From Nocardiopsis potens DSM 45234 (lineage in GTDB: Bacteria > Actinomycetota > Actinomycetes > Streptosporangiales > Streptosporangiaceae), in the NCBI RefSeq assembly GCF_000341105.1, contig NZ_ANBB01000050.1:1-64000 (forward strand): a stretch of 64,000 nt of DNA, given 5' to 3'. The notes beneath the pieces were generated by a model. That model ran no database searches. It saw only the letters and a list, made by a program, of their open reading frames with translations, and was not told where the DNA came from. The translations under genes and the position numbers were made by a program. This document shows positions 57,901-64,000 of this stretch, one piece after another; the first letter of the stretch is position 1; the number at the start of each line of letters is the position of its first letter.

Positions 57901-58958
57901 GGCGTCCGGGCCTTTCCGGCAGGGGTTCCCGCCCCGGCGGTCCAGCCGGGGCCGAGGCGCAGTCTGCCCCAGTCGCCGCCGGAGAGCGCGGCCAGCTCGC
58001 CGGTGCGCTCCCGGGACGGCGGCTCGGCCAGGTCGCCGGGGACGGTGAGGGCGGCGGCCGCGAAGAGGTGCCCGTGGCGGAGCCGCTCCAGCGGGCCCAG
58101 GCCGCGCAGCGTCGCGGAGAGGAACCCGGCGGCGAACGCGTCGCCCGCCCCCACCGGGGCCACCACGTCCACCCGGGGGGCGGGGGAGAACAGCCCGCCG
58201 GGGGTCTGCGGGGTGAACGCGGTGGCGCCGGCCGGGCCCTCCTTGACGACCAGCACCGGCGGCTCGGGCAGCGCGGCGCGCACCGCCTCGGGGCCGCCGG
58301 CCACCCCCCAGGCCGCCTCGGCCTCGTCCTCGCCGACGAACACCACGTCGCAGCCGCGGGCCAGGTCGAGCAGGACCTCCGGGCCGGCCGGGGCGCCCGG
58401 CCACAGCCCGGCCCGGAAGTTGACGTCGAAGGAGACCAGCGGGCGGCCGGGGCGGTCCGAGGTGAGCAGGCGGAGCAGGTCCAGGCAGTCCGCGGAGAGC
58501 GCGGCGGTGATGCCGGTCAGGTGCAGCACCCGGCCGGCGTCGGCGTCGGCGGCGGGGACCGTCTCCGCCGACATCGCCGAGGCCGCCGAGCCGGCCCGGT
58601 AGTAGACCACCTCGGACAGCTCGGGGCCGCCGCCCGGGCCGGTGGGCCGCTCCCCGGCGGTGCGGAAGTAGACGCCGGTGGGCCGGTGCGGGTCGCGGCC
58701 GACCGCGGAGGTGTCCACCCCGTAGGCGGCGACGGCGCGCACCAGGTAGTCGCCGAAGCCGTCGGCGCCGACCCGGCTGAGCCAGCGGGCCCGGTGCCCG
58801 GCGGCGGCCAGGGTGCAGGCCACGTTGGACTCGGCGCCGCCCAGCGAGCGGTCGAACGAGGGCACGTCGGCGAGCCGCCCCGGGCGCGACGGCAGGAACG
58901 TCACCAGGGACTCGCCGAGGCAGACCGCCTCGGGGGCGTGCGGCGCGGTGCTGTTCAC
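57897..58958 (-). CDS. PfkB family sugar kinase (KDG-kinase-like)
   Basis: 353 residues from the GTG at 58958 (MNSTAPHAPEAVCLGESLVT). PfkB signature 1 region: LGGAESNVACTLAAAGHRAR and WLSRVGADGFGDYLVRAV. Signature 2: VVAPVGAGDAFAAGFLSATL with the catalytic Asp in GAGDAF. Length and the CLGESLVTFLP opening resemble 2-keto-3-deoxygluconate kinases. It phosphorylates a sugar or sugar acid with ATP. First gene of the kinase-iclR-rid transcript and divergent from the PLP-enzyme gene. Which sugar is unclear. Confidence 0.9.
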   Translation of the reverse strand: MNSTAPHAPEAVCLGESLVTFLPSRPGRLADVPSFDRSLGGAESNVACTLAAAGHRARWLSRVGADGFGDYLVRAVAAYGVDTSAVGRDPHRPTGVYFRTAGERPTGPGGGPELSEVVYYRAGSAASAMSAETVPAADADAGRVLHLTGITAALSADCLDLLRLLTSDRPGRPLVSFDVNFRAGLWPGAPAGPEVLLDLARGCDVVFVGEDEAEAAWGVAGGPEAVRAALPEPPVLVVKEGPAGATAFTPQTPGGLFSPAPRVDVVAPVGAGDAFAAGFLSATLRGLGPLERLRHGHLFAAAALTVPGDLAEPPSRERTGELAALSGGDWGRLRLGPGWTAGAGTPAGKARTP

Positions 58959-59024
58959 GTCGGGAAGGGCTCCTCGTCCACCGGGGCGTCGGTCGGACGG
59001 CGGCCGGACGGCCCGAAGGCGCCG

Positions 59025-59054
59025 TTGACCACCGCTTCCCCCGGATGGTAGACA
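59025..59054 (+). promoter_or_regulatory. promoter of the PLP-enzyme gene
   Basis: TTGACC (59025-59030), 18-bp spacer, TAGACA (59049-59054): a good vegetative-type promoter. Predicted transcription start is near 59061, about 20 bases before the IclR-like palindrome. Confidence 0.55.
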
Positions 59055-59080
59055 GCGATGAGCGACGAACGCAACGACCA

Positions 59081-59095
59081 TTGCACATGCTGCAA
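59081..59095. promoter_or_regulatory. putative IclR operator
   Basis: TTGCA-CATGC-TGCAA, a perfect 15-bp palindrome between the divergent kinase and PLP-enzyme genes. IclR-family proteins often bind TTGCA/TGCAA-type palindromes (general knowledge). Located just downstream of the PLP-enzyme promoter, it would suit repression by blocking elongation. Confidence 0.55.
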
Positions 59096-59114
59096 CGCAC
59101 CTCCGGGAGCCGCC

Positions 59115-60425
59115 ATGACCAGCGCCGACAGCCCCGCGGGGGGCCGCCTCACCGGCCTCGACACGCTCGCCGGCGAGATCGTCGACGAACGCTTCAAGGG
59201 GCTCCCGCCGGACGCCGCGGGGCTGTCGGCCGGCGCGCTCGCCGCCGAGCGGCGCAACCTGTTCACCGGCGGCTTCACCACCCCGGTGCTGGCGCTGTCG
59301 GCCGAGCGGACCGAGCACAACCTGGCGCTGATGGAGGCCTACTCCGAACGGCACGGCCTGGCGTTCGCCCCGCACGGCAAGACGTCGATGGCGCCGCAGC
59401 TGTTCGAGCGCCAGCTGGAGCGCGGCGCCTGGGGGATCACCCTGGCCGTGCCGCACCAGGTGCGGCTGGCCCGCCGGTTCGGCGTCCCGCGGATCTTCCT
59501 CGCCAACGAGCTGGTGGACGCGGCGGCGCTGCGCTGGCTCGCCGCCGAACTCGACGCCGACCCCGGCTTCGCCTTCGCCTGCTACGCGGACTCGGTGCGC
59601 GGCGTGGAGCTGATGGACGCCGCGCTGCGCGCCGCCGGCGCCCGGCGCCCGGTGGACGTCGCGGTCGAACTGGGCGCGGGCGGCGGCGCCCGCACGGGGG
59701 TGCGCACCGAGAAGGAGGCCGCCGAGGTCGCCGACGCGGTCGCCGCCGCCGGCACGCTCCGCCTGATCGGCGTCGCGGGCTACGAGGGCGAGGTCCCCGG
59801 CGCGGACCCGGAGCGGGTCGCCGCCTGGCTGCGCCGGCTCACCGGCCTGGCCGCCGCGTTCGACGCCGATGGCCGCTTCGACCACCTCGGCGCGGACGAG
59901 CCGATCATGGTCACCGCCGGCGGCAGCGCCTGGTTCGACCAGGTCGCCGAGGTCTTCGCGGAGCTCGGCGGGCTCTCCCGGCCAGTGCTCAAGCTGCTCC
60001 GCTCCGGCGCCTACGTCTCGCACGACGACGGCCTGTACCGCGAGCGCACCCCGTTCAACCGGGTCCCGGAGGAGGGGGAGCTGCGCGCGGCGTTCACGCT
60101 GTGGGCGCAGGTCGTCTCCCGGCCCGAGCCCGGCCAGGCGTTCCTCAACGCGGGCCGCCGGGACGCCGCCTACGACCAGCACCTGCCCGAGGTGCACCTG
60201 GTCCGCTCGGCCCGCGGCGGCGCGGTCCGCCGCGCCGAGGGCATCACCGTCACCGGCCTGTCCGACCAGCACGCCTGGCTCCGGGTGGACGGCGCCGACC
60301 TGGAGGTCGGCGACTGGGTCGGCATGGGCATGTCGCACCCCTGCACGATCTTCGACAAGTGGCAGATGGTGCCCCTGGTCGAGGAGGACGGCACGGTCGC
60401 CGACCTGATCCGCACCTTCTTCTAG
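59115..60425 (+). CDS. D-amino-acid deaminase/aldolase-like PLP enzyme (DSD1 family)
   Basis: 436 residues from the ATG at 59115 (MTSADSPAGGRLTGLD) behind GGGAG; an ATG at 59058 would place the operator inside the gene. Alanine-racemase-like fold III PLP barrel: FAPHGKTSMAPQLFERQLER with the Schiff-base Lys in HGKT, VELGAGGGARTGVRT, VTAGGSAWFDQV. C-terminal D-Ser dehydratase-like domain with metal ligands (LSDQHAWLRVDG and MSHPCTIFDKWQ, His and Cys). It acts on D-serine, D-threonine or similar. RidA would clear the imine product. Confidence 0.88.
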   Translation: MTSADSPAGGRLTGLDTLAGEIVDERFKGLPPDAAGLSAGALAAERRNLFTGGFTTPVLALSAERTEHNLALMEAYSERHGLAFAPHGKTSMAPQLFERQLERGAWGITLAVPHQVRLARRFGVPRIFLANELVDAAALRWLAAELDADPGFAFACYADSVRGVELMDAALRAAGARRPVDVAVELGAGGGARTGVRTEKEAAEVADAVAAAGTLRLIGVAGYEGEVPGADPERVAAWLRRLTGLAAAFDADGRFDHLGADEPIMVTAGGSAWFDQVAEVFAELGGLSRPVLKLLRSGAYVSHDDGLYRERTPFNRVPEEGELRAAFTLWAQVVSRPEPGQAFLNAGRRDAAYDQHLPEVHLVRSARGGAVRRAEGITVTGLSDQHAWLRVDGADLEVGDWVGMGMSHPCTIFDKWQMVPLVEEDGTVADLIRTFF

Positions 60426-60431
60426 ACCGCT

Positions 60432-60471
60432 GACGGGGGCGGCGGGCACCGGAGAACGCCCCGCCCCCGTC
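60432..60471 (+). terminator. hairpin after the PLP-enzyme gene
   Basis: GACGGGGGCGG (60432-60442) and CCGCCCCCGTC (60461-60471), 11-bp perfect arms, 6 bases after the stop. It may reduce readthrough into the deacylase gene 90 bases downstream. Confidence 0.6.
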
Positions 60472-60561
60472 TCTCCCCGGGGCGGCCCCTGCCCCGGGGC
60501 GGTCCAGCAGTGCTGAAAGAGCCGAATCCGCAGGGCACGAGGTCAAGCAGGGAGGACCCCC

Positions 60562-62169
60562 ATGGACCTGGTCATCACCGGAGCCCGCGTCGTCGACGGC
60601 GGCGGAGGCCCGTCCTACCGCGCCGACGTCGGCGTCGCCGGCGGGCGCATCGCCGCGATCCACCGGGAGGGCGACGCGGGGCCGCGGCCCTCGGCCGCCC
60701 GCACCCTGGACGCCGGCGGCCTGGCCCTGGCGCCCGGCTTCATCGACATGCACGCCCACTCCGACCTGGCGCTGCTCCGCGACCCGGACCACTCGGCCAA
60801 GGCCGCCCAGGGGGTGACCCTGGAGGTCATCGGGCAGGACGGGCTCTCCTACGCCCCGGTGGACGACCGCACCCTGGCCGAGGTGCGCCGCGCCATCACC
60901 GGCTGGAACGGCGACGGCTCCGACATCGACTTCGACTGGCGCACGGTGGGGGAGTACCTGGACCGCCTGGACCGGCAGGGCACCGCGGTCAACGCCGCCT
61001 ACCTGATCCCGCAGGGCACGGTGCGCATCCTCGCGATGGGCTGGGCGGACCGCCCGCCCTCCGACGCCGAGCTGGACACGATGAAGCGCCTGGTCGCCGA
61101 GGGGATGGAGCAGGGCGCGGTCGGCATGTCCTCCGGACTGACCTACACCCCGGGCATGTACGCCTCCGGGGCGGAGCTGGCTGAGCTGTGCCGAGTGGTC
61201 GCCGCCTACGGCGGCTACTACTGCCCGCACCACCGCTCCTACGGGGCCGGCGCCCTGGAGGCCTACGCGGAGATGGTCGGGCTGGCCGAGGAGTCCGGCT
61301 GCCCGCTGCACCTGGCGCACGCCACCATGAACTTCGCGCCCAACGCCGGCCGCGGGCAGGACCTCCTCGACCTGCTGGACGCCGCCATCGCCGGGGGCGC
61401 CGACATCACCCTGGACACCTACCCCTACACCCCGGGCAGCACCACTCTGGCCGCGATGCTGCCCAGCTGGGCGGGGGAGGGCGGCCCGGAGGCGACCCTG
61501 GCCCGGCTCGCCGACCCCGCCGAGACGGCGCGCATCCGGCACACCATGGAGGTGGAGGGCTCCGACGGCTGCCACGGGGTCCCCATCGAGTGGGACACCA
61601 TCGAGATCTCCGGGGTCTCCGACCCGGAACTGGCGCCCTACGTCGGCCGCACCGTCGCCGCCTCGGCGGCCGAGCGCGGCGAGGAGCCGTTCGCCGTCGC
61701 GCACCGGCTGCTCACCGCCGACCGGCTGGGCACCGCCATCCTCCAGCACGTCGGGCACGAGGAGAACGTCCGCACCATCATGCGCCACCCGGTGCACACC
61801 GGCGGCAGCGACGGCCTCCTCCAGGCCGCCAAGCCGCACCCCCGCGCCTACGGCACCTTCCCCCGCTACCTCGGCCGCTACAGCCGCGAGCTGGGCCTGC
61901 TCTCCCTGGAGGAGTGCGTCGCCCACCTCACCTCCCGCCCCGCCGCCCGCCTCCGCCTCCCCGACCGCGGCCTGGTCCGCGAGGGGTACCGCGCCGACCT
62001 CGTCCTCTTCGACCCGGACACCGTCGCCGACACCGCCACCTTCGACGAGCCGCGCAGCCTCCCCGAGGGCATCCCGCACGTGCTCGTCTCCGGCGAACCG
62101 GTCATCCGCGACGGCCGCCGCACCGACGTCCTGGCGGGCCGCTCGGTCCGCCGCACCCCGCTGCCCTAG
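60562..62169 (+). CDS. N-acyl-D-amino-acid deacylase (amidohydrolase family)
   Basis: 535 residues, ATG at 60562 behind GGGAGGA. Amidohydrolase layout: DLVITGARVVDGGGGPSYRA, then metal-binding PGFIDMHAHSDLALLRDPDH, VGMSSGLTYTPGMYASGAEL (with the region that carries the bridging residue), HLAHATMNFAPNAGRG, and GYRADLVLFDPDTVAD near the end. These match D-aminoacylase/N-acyl-D-glutamate deacylase proteins, which free D-amino acids from N-acyl forms. Its product can feed the upstream PLP enzyme. Same strand as that gene, 136 bases apart. Confidence 0.92.
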   Translation: MDLVITGARVVDGGGGPSYRADVGVAGGRIAAIHREGDAGPRPSAARTLDAGGLALAPGFIDMHAHSDLALLRDPDHSAKAAQGVTLEVIGQDGLSYAPVDDRTLAEVRRAITGWNGDGSDIDFDWRTVGEYLDRLDRQGTAVNAAYLIPQGTVRILAMGWADRPPSDAELDTMKRLVAEGMEQGAVGMSSGLTYTPGMYASGAELAELCRVVAAYGGYYCPHHRSYGAGALEAYAEMVGLAEESGCPLHLAHATMNFAPNAGRGQDLLDLLDAAIAGGADITLDTYPYTPGSTTLAAMLPSWAGEGGPEATLARLADPAETARIRHTMEVEGSDGCHGVPIEWDTIEISGVSDPELAPYVGRTVAASAAERGEEPFAVAHRLLTADRLGTAILQHVGHEENVRTIMRHPVHTGGSDGLLQAAKPHPRAYGTFPRYLGRYSRELGLLSLEECVAHLTSRPAARLRLPDRGLVREGYRADLVLFDPDTVADTATFDEPRSLPEGIPHVLVSGEPVIRDGRRTDVLAGRSVRRTPLP

Positions 62170-62191
62170 AAGCCCTCCGGACACCACCGCG

Positions 62192-62229
62192 CCGCCGCCC
62201 GGCCCAGGCCCCTCCGGGCCGGGCGGCGG
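62192..62229. terminator. bidirectional terminator
   Basis: CCGCCGCCCGGCCC (62192-62205) and GGGCCGGGCGGCGG (62216-62229), perfect 14-bp arms with a 10-base loop. The right arm ends at the stop codon of the convergent gene. Confidence 0.75.
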
Positions 62230-62826
62230 TCAGCCGAAGGCCGGCCCCAGGGCGGACAGCTCCGGGTGGTGGCGCAGGTTGTCCTCGCCGAACACCAGGT
62301 AGACCAGGAGCACCGCGAGCCAGGGGGCGGCCGGCCCCTGCCAGCGCACCGGCTCGCAGTCGGGGAACATCTGCACCACGGCCCATTCGCCGAGCAGCGC
62401 GTGCACCTGGACGTTGCCCTGGTGGTACCAGGACAGCCACCGGGTGCCGTCCACCAGCGCGAGCAGCCGGGTGCTGGTCACGTACACGGTGACCTGCTGG
62501 AACTCGCGCCACTGGGCCCGGGCCATCGCCTCCGCGCGGCCGCGCGCCGAAGCGTTGCCGATCGCGTCCGCGGCGAGCCCGGCGGCGACGAACACCGGCG
62601 ACCCGAAGTAGAAGTTGGAGTTCTGCTGGTAGGTGACGTCCATCCCGTAGTACCGGGAGTAGTCGAGGACGACCGCCGCGTGCGCCTTCTCCTCGGGCTC
62701 CAGCCGGACCGGGACGTAGGGCATCTCCGGCAGCGGCTCCCCGCCGAGGAGCGCCGCGCGGAGCTCCACCGCGGACTGCCAGCCCTGGTTCCAGACCCCG
62801 TCGAGGGTCGGCACGTTGTCGGTCAT
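62230..62826 (-). CDS. hypothetical protein
   Basis: 198 residues from the ATG at 62826 (MTDNVPTLDGVWNQGWQSAV) behind GGAGC. Soluble, mixed alpha/beta with many aromatics: DYSRYYGMDVTYQQNSNFYF, VTSTRLLALVDGTRWLSWYH, LAVLLVYLVFGEDNL. One hydrophobic segment near residue 172 is probably a buried strand-helix rather than a membrane span. The pattern of a regulator-of-chromatin-like or PH-like beta domain (TRLLALVDGTRWLSWYH) recalls unknown actinobacterial phage-type proteins. Family not recognised. Confidence 0.7.
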   Translation of the reverse strand: MTDNVPTLDGVWNQGWQSAVELRAALLGGEPLPEMPYVPVRLEPEEKAHAAVVLDYSRYYGMDVTYQQNSNFYFGSPVFVAAGLAADAIGNASARGRAEAMARAQWREFQQVTVYVTSTRLLALVDGTRWLSWYHQGNVQVHALLGEWAVVQMFPDCEPVRWQGPAAPWLAVLLVYLVFGEDNLRHHPELSALGPAFG

Positions 62827-62984
62827 GGTGTGCTCCGTCGCATCACGATCGGCAAGGGGAGGTCCACGCCCGCCCCGGCGGCGGAACGCCCCCGCCCCAC
62901 CGGTTCCGGTACGTCGACGGGATTCTACGCAGTACCGCCCCACTCCAGGACGGACAGGCGGCCGCCCCGGGAACGGCCGGTGCT

Positions 62985-63046
62985 TCCTCCTGCACCGCCC
63001 CCGGCCCGGAGGGCCGAGGCGCCGCTTCATGCGCCCTCGGCCCTCC
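62985..63046. repeat. 62-bp hairpin repeat, copy A
   Basis: Identical at 52 of 62 positions to 63623-63684. It contains 12-bp perfect arms GGAGGGCCGAGG (63008-63019) and CCTCGGCCCTCC (63035-63046) with a 15-base loop. It lies on the far side of hicB, so the two copies bracket that gene. Confidence 0.7.
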
Positions 63047-63103
63047 AGGGCGTCTCAGCGGCGCCCCGACGGCCTCGCCGCGCCCCCGGGGCGGCCGAAC
63101 CGT

Positions 63104-63208
63104 CTAGGAGGGGGACTCCCAGATGGTCAGCTCGATGGTGTTCTCGCCTCCGCCTTTCGGAGCCGCGGTCACCTCGGAGCAGGCCGGGAGGCGTCGGCCT
63201 TCCGGAGG
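63104..63208 (-). pseudogene. coding remnant after hicB, in the same frame
   Basis: Directly after the hicB stop codon the same frame stays open for 34 codons to a TAG at 63104-63106. It ends in coding-like sequence (EVTAAPKGGGENTIELTIWE then SPS). It may be the tail of a lost gene or a readthrough extension. The surrounding 62827-63208 stretch otherwise holds only repeat copy A and no gene. Confidence 0.35.
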
Positions 63209-63622
63209 TCAGGCGGCTTCGCCGGCGCGGTGGTCGTCGTCCCTGGTGAGCTGGGAGACCCGCTGGTAGGAGATGCCGAGGGCCCGCCCGGCGTCGCGGA
63301 CGGTGAAGCCTTTGCGAGTGAGGACGAGGGCGGCGTCCTGGAGGGAGCGCTGCTTCGCGGCCTCGGCCCGTTCTGCGGCCTCGCGGGCCTGCCGGGCCGC
63401 TTCGATGGCCTGGGCGGCCTCCTCGTCCTCCGGAGCGAGGCGGATGTCGAAGGAATCGGCGGGAACGTCGAGCAGCCCGGCGATCGCGTCCCGGGCCATC
63501 TCCTCGGCCTCGGTCCAGTTCCGCCCCTGGGTGAATCCGGCGGTGTTCTCCGGCAGGTCGTGGATGGTGACGGACCAGAACCGCCCGTCCCGTGCGGCGG
63601 TCGCTCTGAAAACGGTCAACAC
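63209..63622 (-). CDS. hicB: HicB-like antitoxin with C-terminal HTH
   Basis: 137 residues from a GTG at 63622 (a TTG one codon later is also usable), behind AGGAGGA. The N-terminal HicB-type RNase-H-like domain reads DGRFWSVTIHDLPENTAGFT, then WTEAEEMARDAIAGLLDVPA. An Arg/Ala/Glu coiled stretch follows. The last 45 residues are a helix-turn-helix (ALVLTRKGFTVRDAGRALGI, then SYQRVSQLTRDD) that would bind the operator. It follows hicA by 42 bases; the gap contains hairpin copy B. Confidence 0.85.
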   Translation of the reverse strand: MLTVFRATAARDGRFWSVTIHDLPENTAGFTQGRNWTEAEEMARDAIAGLLDVPADSFDIRLAPEDEEAAQAIEAARQAREAAERAEAAKQRSLQDAALVLTRKGFTVRDAGRALGISYQRVSQLTRDDDHRAGEAA

Positions 63623-63684
63623 TCCTCCTGTACTGCCTCCGGCCCGGAGGGCCGAGGAATCGCCTTAAGCGTCCTCGGCCCTCC
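63623..63684. repeat. 62-bp hairpin repeat, copy B, between hicA and hicB
   Basis: Arms CCGGAGGGCCGAGG (63644-63657) and CCTCGGCCCTCCGG (63673-63686), 14-bp perfect, 15-base loop that contains the hicA stop codon. It could attenuate transcription into hicB and so set the toxin:antitoxin ratio. Confidence 0.7.
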
Positions 63685-63853
63685 GGATGATCGCCTTGGC
63701 GGTGCCCTCGGCGATCTCATTGTGCCTCGGGACCGGGATGCGCAGTCGGCCGAGGAGCCAGATTTCGTGCGCTCCCTGTCTCACGAGGACGAGGTCGACC
63801 TCCTTGTCGGTTGCGATCTCCCGGAGTCGTCGCATGAGGTCTTTCCTCTTCAC
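63665..63853 (-). CDS. hicA: HicA-like toxin
   Basis: 62 residues from a GTG at 63853 (MKRKDLMRRLREIATDKEVD), nearly leaderless. The HicA double-stranded-RNA-binding-like fold shows LVLVRQGAHEIWLLGRLRIP with the catalytic His in GAHEIW, then VPRHNEIAEGTAKAIIRRAE. HicA toxins cleave mRNA and tmRNA and stop growth until neutralised by HicB. First gene of the hicA-hicB pair. The last codons and stop lie inside hairpin copy B. Confidence 0.88.
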   Translation of the reverse strand: MKRKDLMRRLREIATDKEVDLVLVRQGAHEIWLLGRLRIPVPRHNEIAEGTAKAIIRRAEDA

Positions 63854-63862
63854 GGTCGGTAA

Positions 63863-63909
63863 GTCTAGGTTAGGCGAACAGAAATTGTCTAAGCAAGGCG
63901 AACAGAAAG
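63863..63909 (-). promoter_or_regulatory. hicAB promoter with two operator iterons
   Basis: Two direct repeats of about 22 bases at 63863-63884 and 63887-63908, period 24, share GTCTA and AGGCGAACAGAAA exactly. On the minus strand TTGCTT (63896-63891) and TAACCT (63872-63867) form -35/-10 boxes with an 18-bp spacer. HicB, which has a helix-turn-helix, is the likely ligand for autoregulation. Confidence 0.6.
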
Positions 63910-64000
63910 GTGTCGGGGGCCCGCTAAGGAGGGAGGAGAGGCGGGGTGCCGCCCGGAGCTGCGCAGCGGGCGGAACGCGAAGAAGCGGCCGGACATGGCC
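63910..64000. other. right edge, no gene seen
   Basis: GC-rich DNA upstream of hicAB. A possible plus-strand ATG lies at 63995 but too little sequence remains to judge. Confidence 0.3.

Overview
This 64-kb window has very high G+C (by eye well above 70%), strong third-position G/C bias, frequent GTG and TTG starts, several apparently leaderless genes, and many lipoproteins, NarL-type two-component systems and DHA2 transporters. This fits a chromosomal segment of an actinomycete. The gene types suggest a Nocardiopsis-like relative, but the sequence does not prove the genus. I see no rRNA, tRNA, transposase or prophage genes. About 59 protein genes are called. They read as short independent transcription units rather than one locus.

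Layout. 0.1-5.4 kb: LAL-type LuxR regulator, small secreted protein, two membrane proteins. 5.9-9.4 kb: two small unknowns, one with an amyloid-signalling-like motif, then a polymorphic toxin (pilin-like N-terminus, intein-like HINT domain, RNase-like C-terminus) with a probable immunity gene. 9.5-17.7 kb: erythromycin-esterase-like gene opposite a double-MerR regulator, two lipoprotein hydrolases, a two-component system, a lipoprotein and a P1-family peptidase. 17.9-18.6 kb: a toxin-antitoxin-like pair whose 5' leader begins with one 29-nt type I-E-like CRISPR repeat; this is the most unusual item. 18.7-27.2 kb: DUF2207 protein, lipoprotein, acetyltransferase, PD-(D/E)XK-like protein, DUF5710/zinc protein, RNA ligase, nucleoside hydrolase. 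27.3-30.8 kb: two DHA2 exporters, each behind a promoter with the 19-bp spacer typical of MerR-type control. 31-36.7 kb: PARG-like TIGR02452 protein, a 50-bp perfect palindrome, UvrA-like ABC protein opposite a WYL regulator, ATP-grasp protein. 36.8-41.9 kb: second two-component system, DedA protein, a quinone-oxidoreductase-like gene with a near-consensus SoxR box, HAD hydrolase. 42-54.4 kb: DUF2786, TauE, DUF2293, DoxX, VOC, MFS, PAF-AH-like esterase, TPR protein and unknowns. 54.5-62.2 kb: a D-amino-acid/sugar-acid catabolic cluster (GntP permease, RidA, IclR, PfkB kinase, DSD1-like PLP enzyme, N-acyl-D-amino-acid deacylase) organised around an IclR-like operator. 62.2-64 kb: one unknown gene and a HicAB toxin-antitoxin module whose hicB is flanked by two copies of a 62-bp hairpin repeat.

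Most products are recognised from motifs read directly in the translation; no database search was possible. Starts were chosen from ribosome-binding sites, family N-termini, overlaps with neighbours, or a -10 box 7-8 nt upstream of the start codon for leaderless genes.
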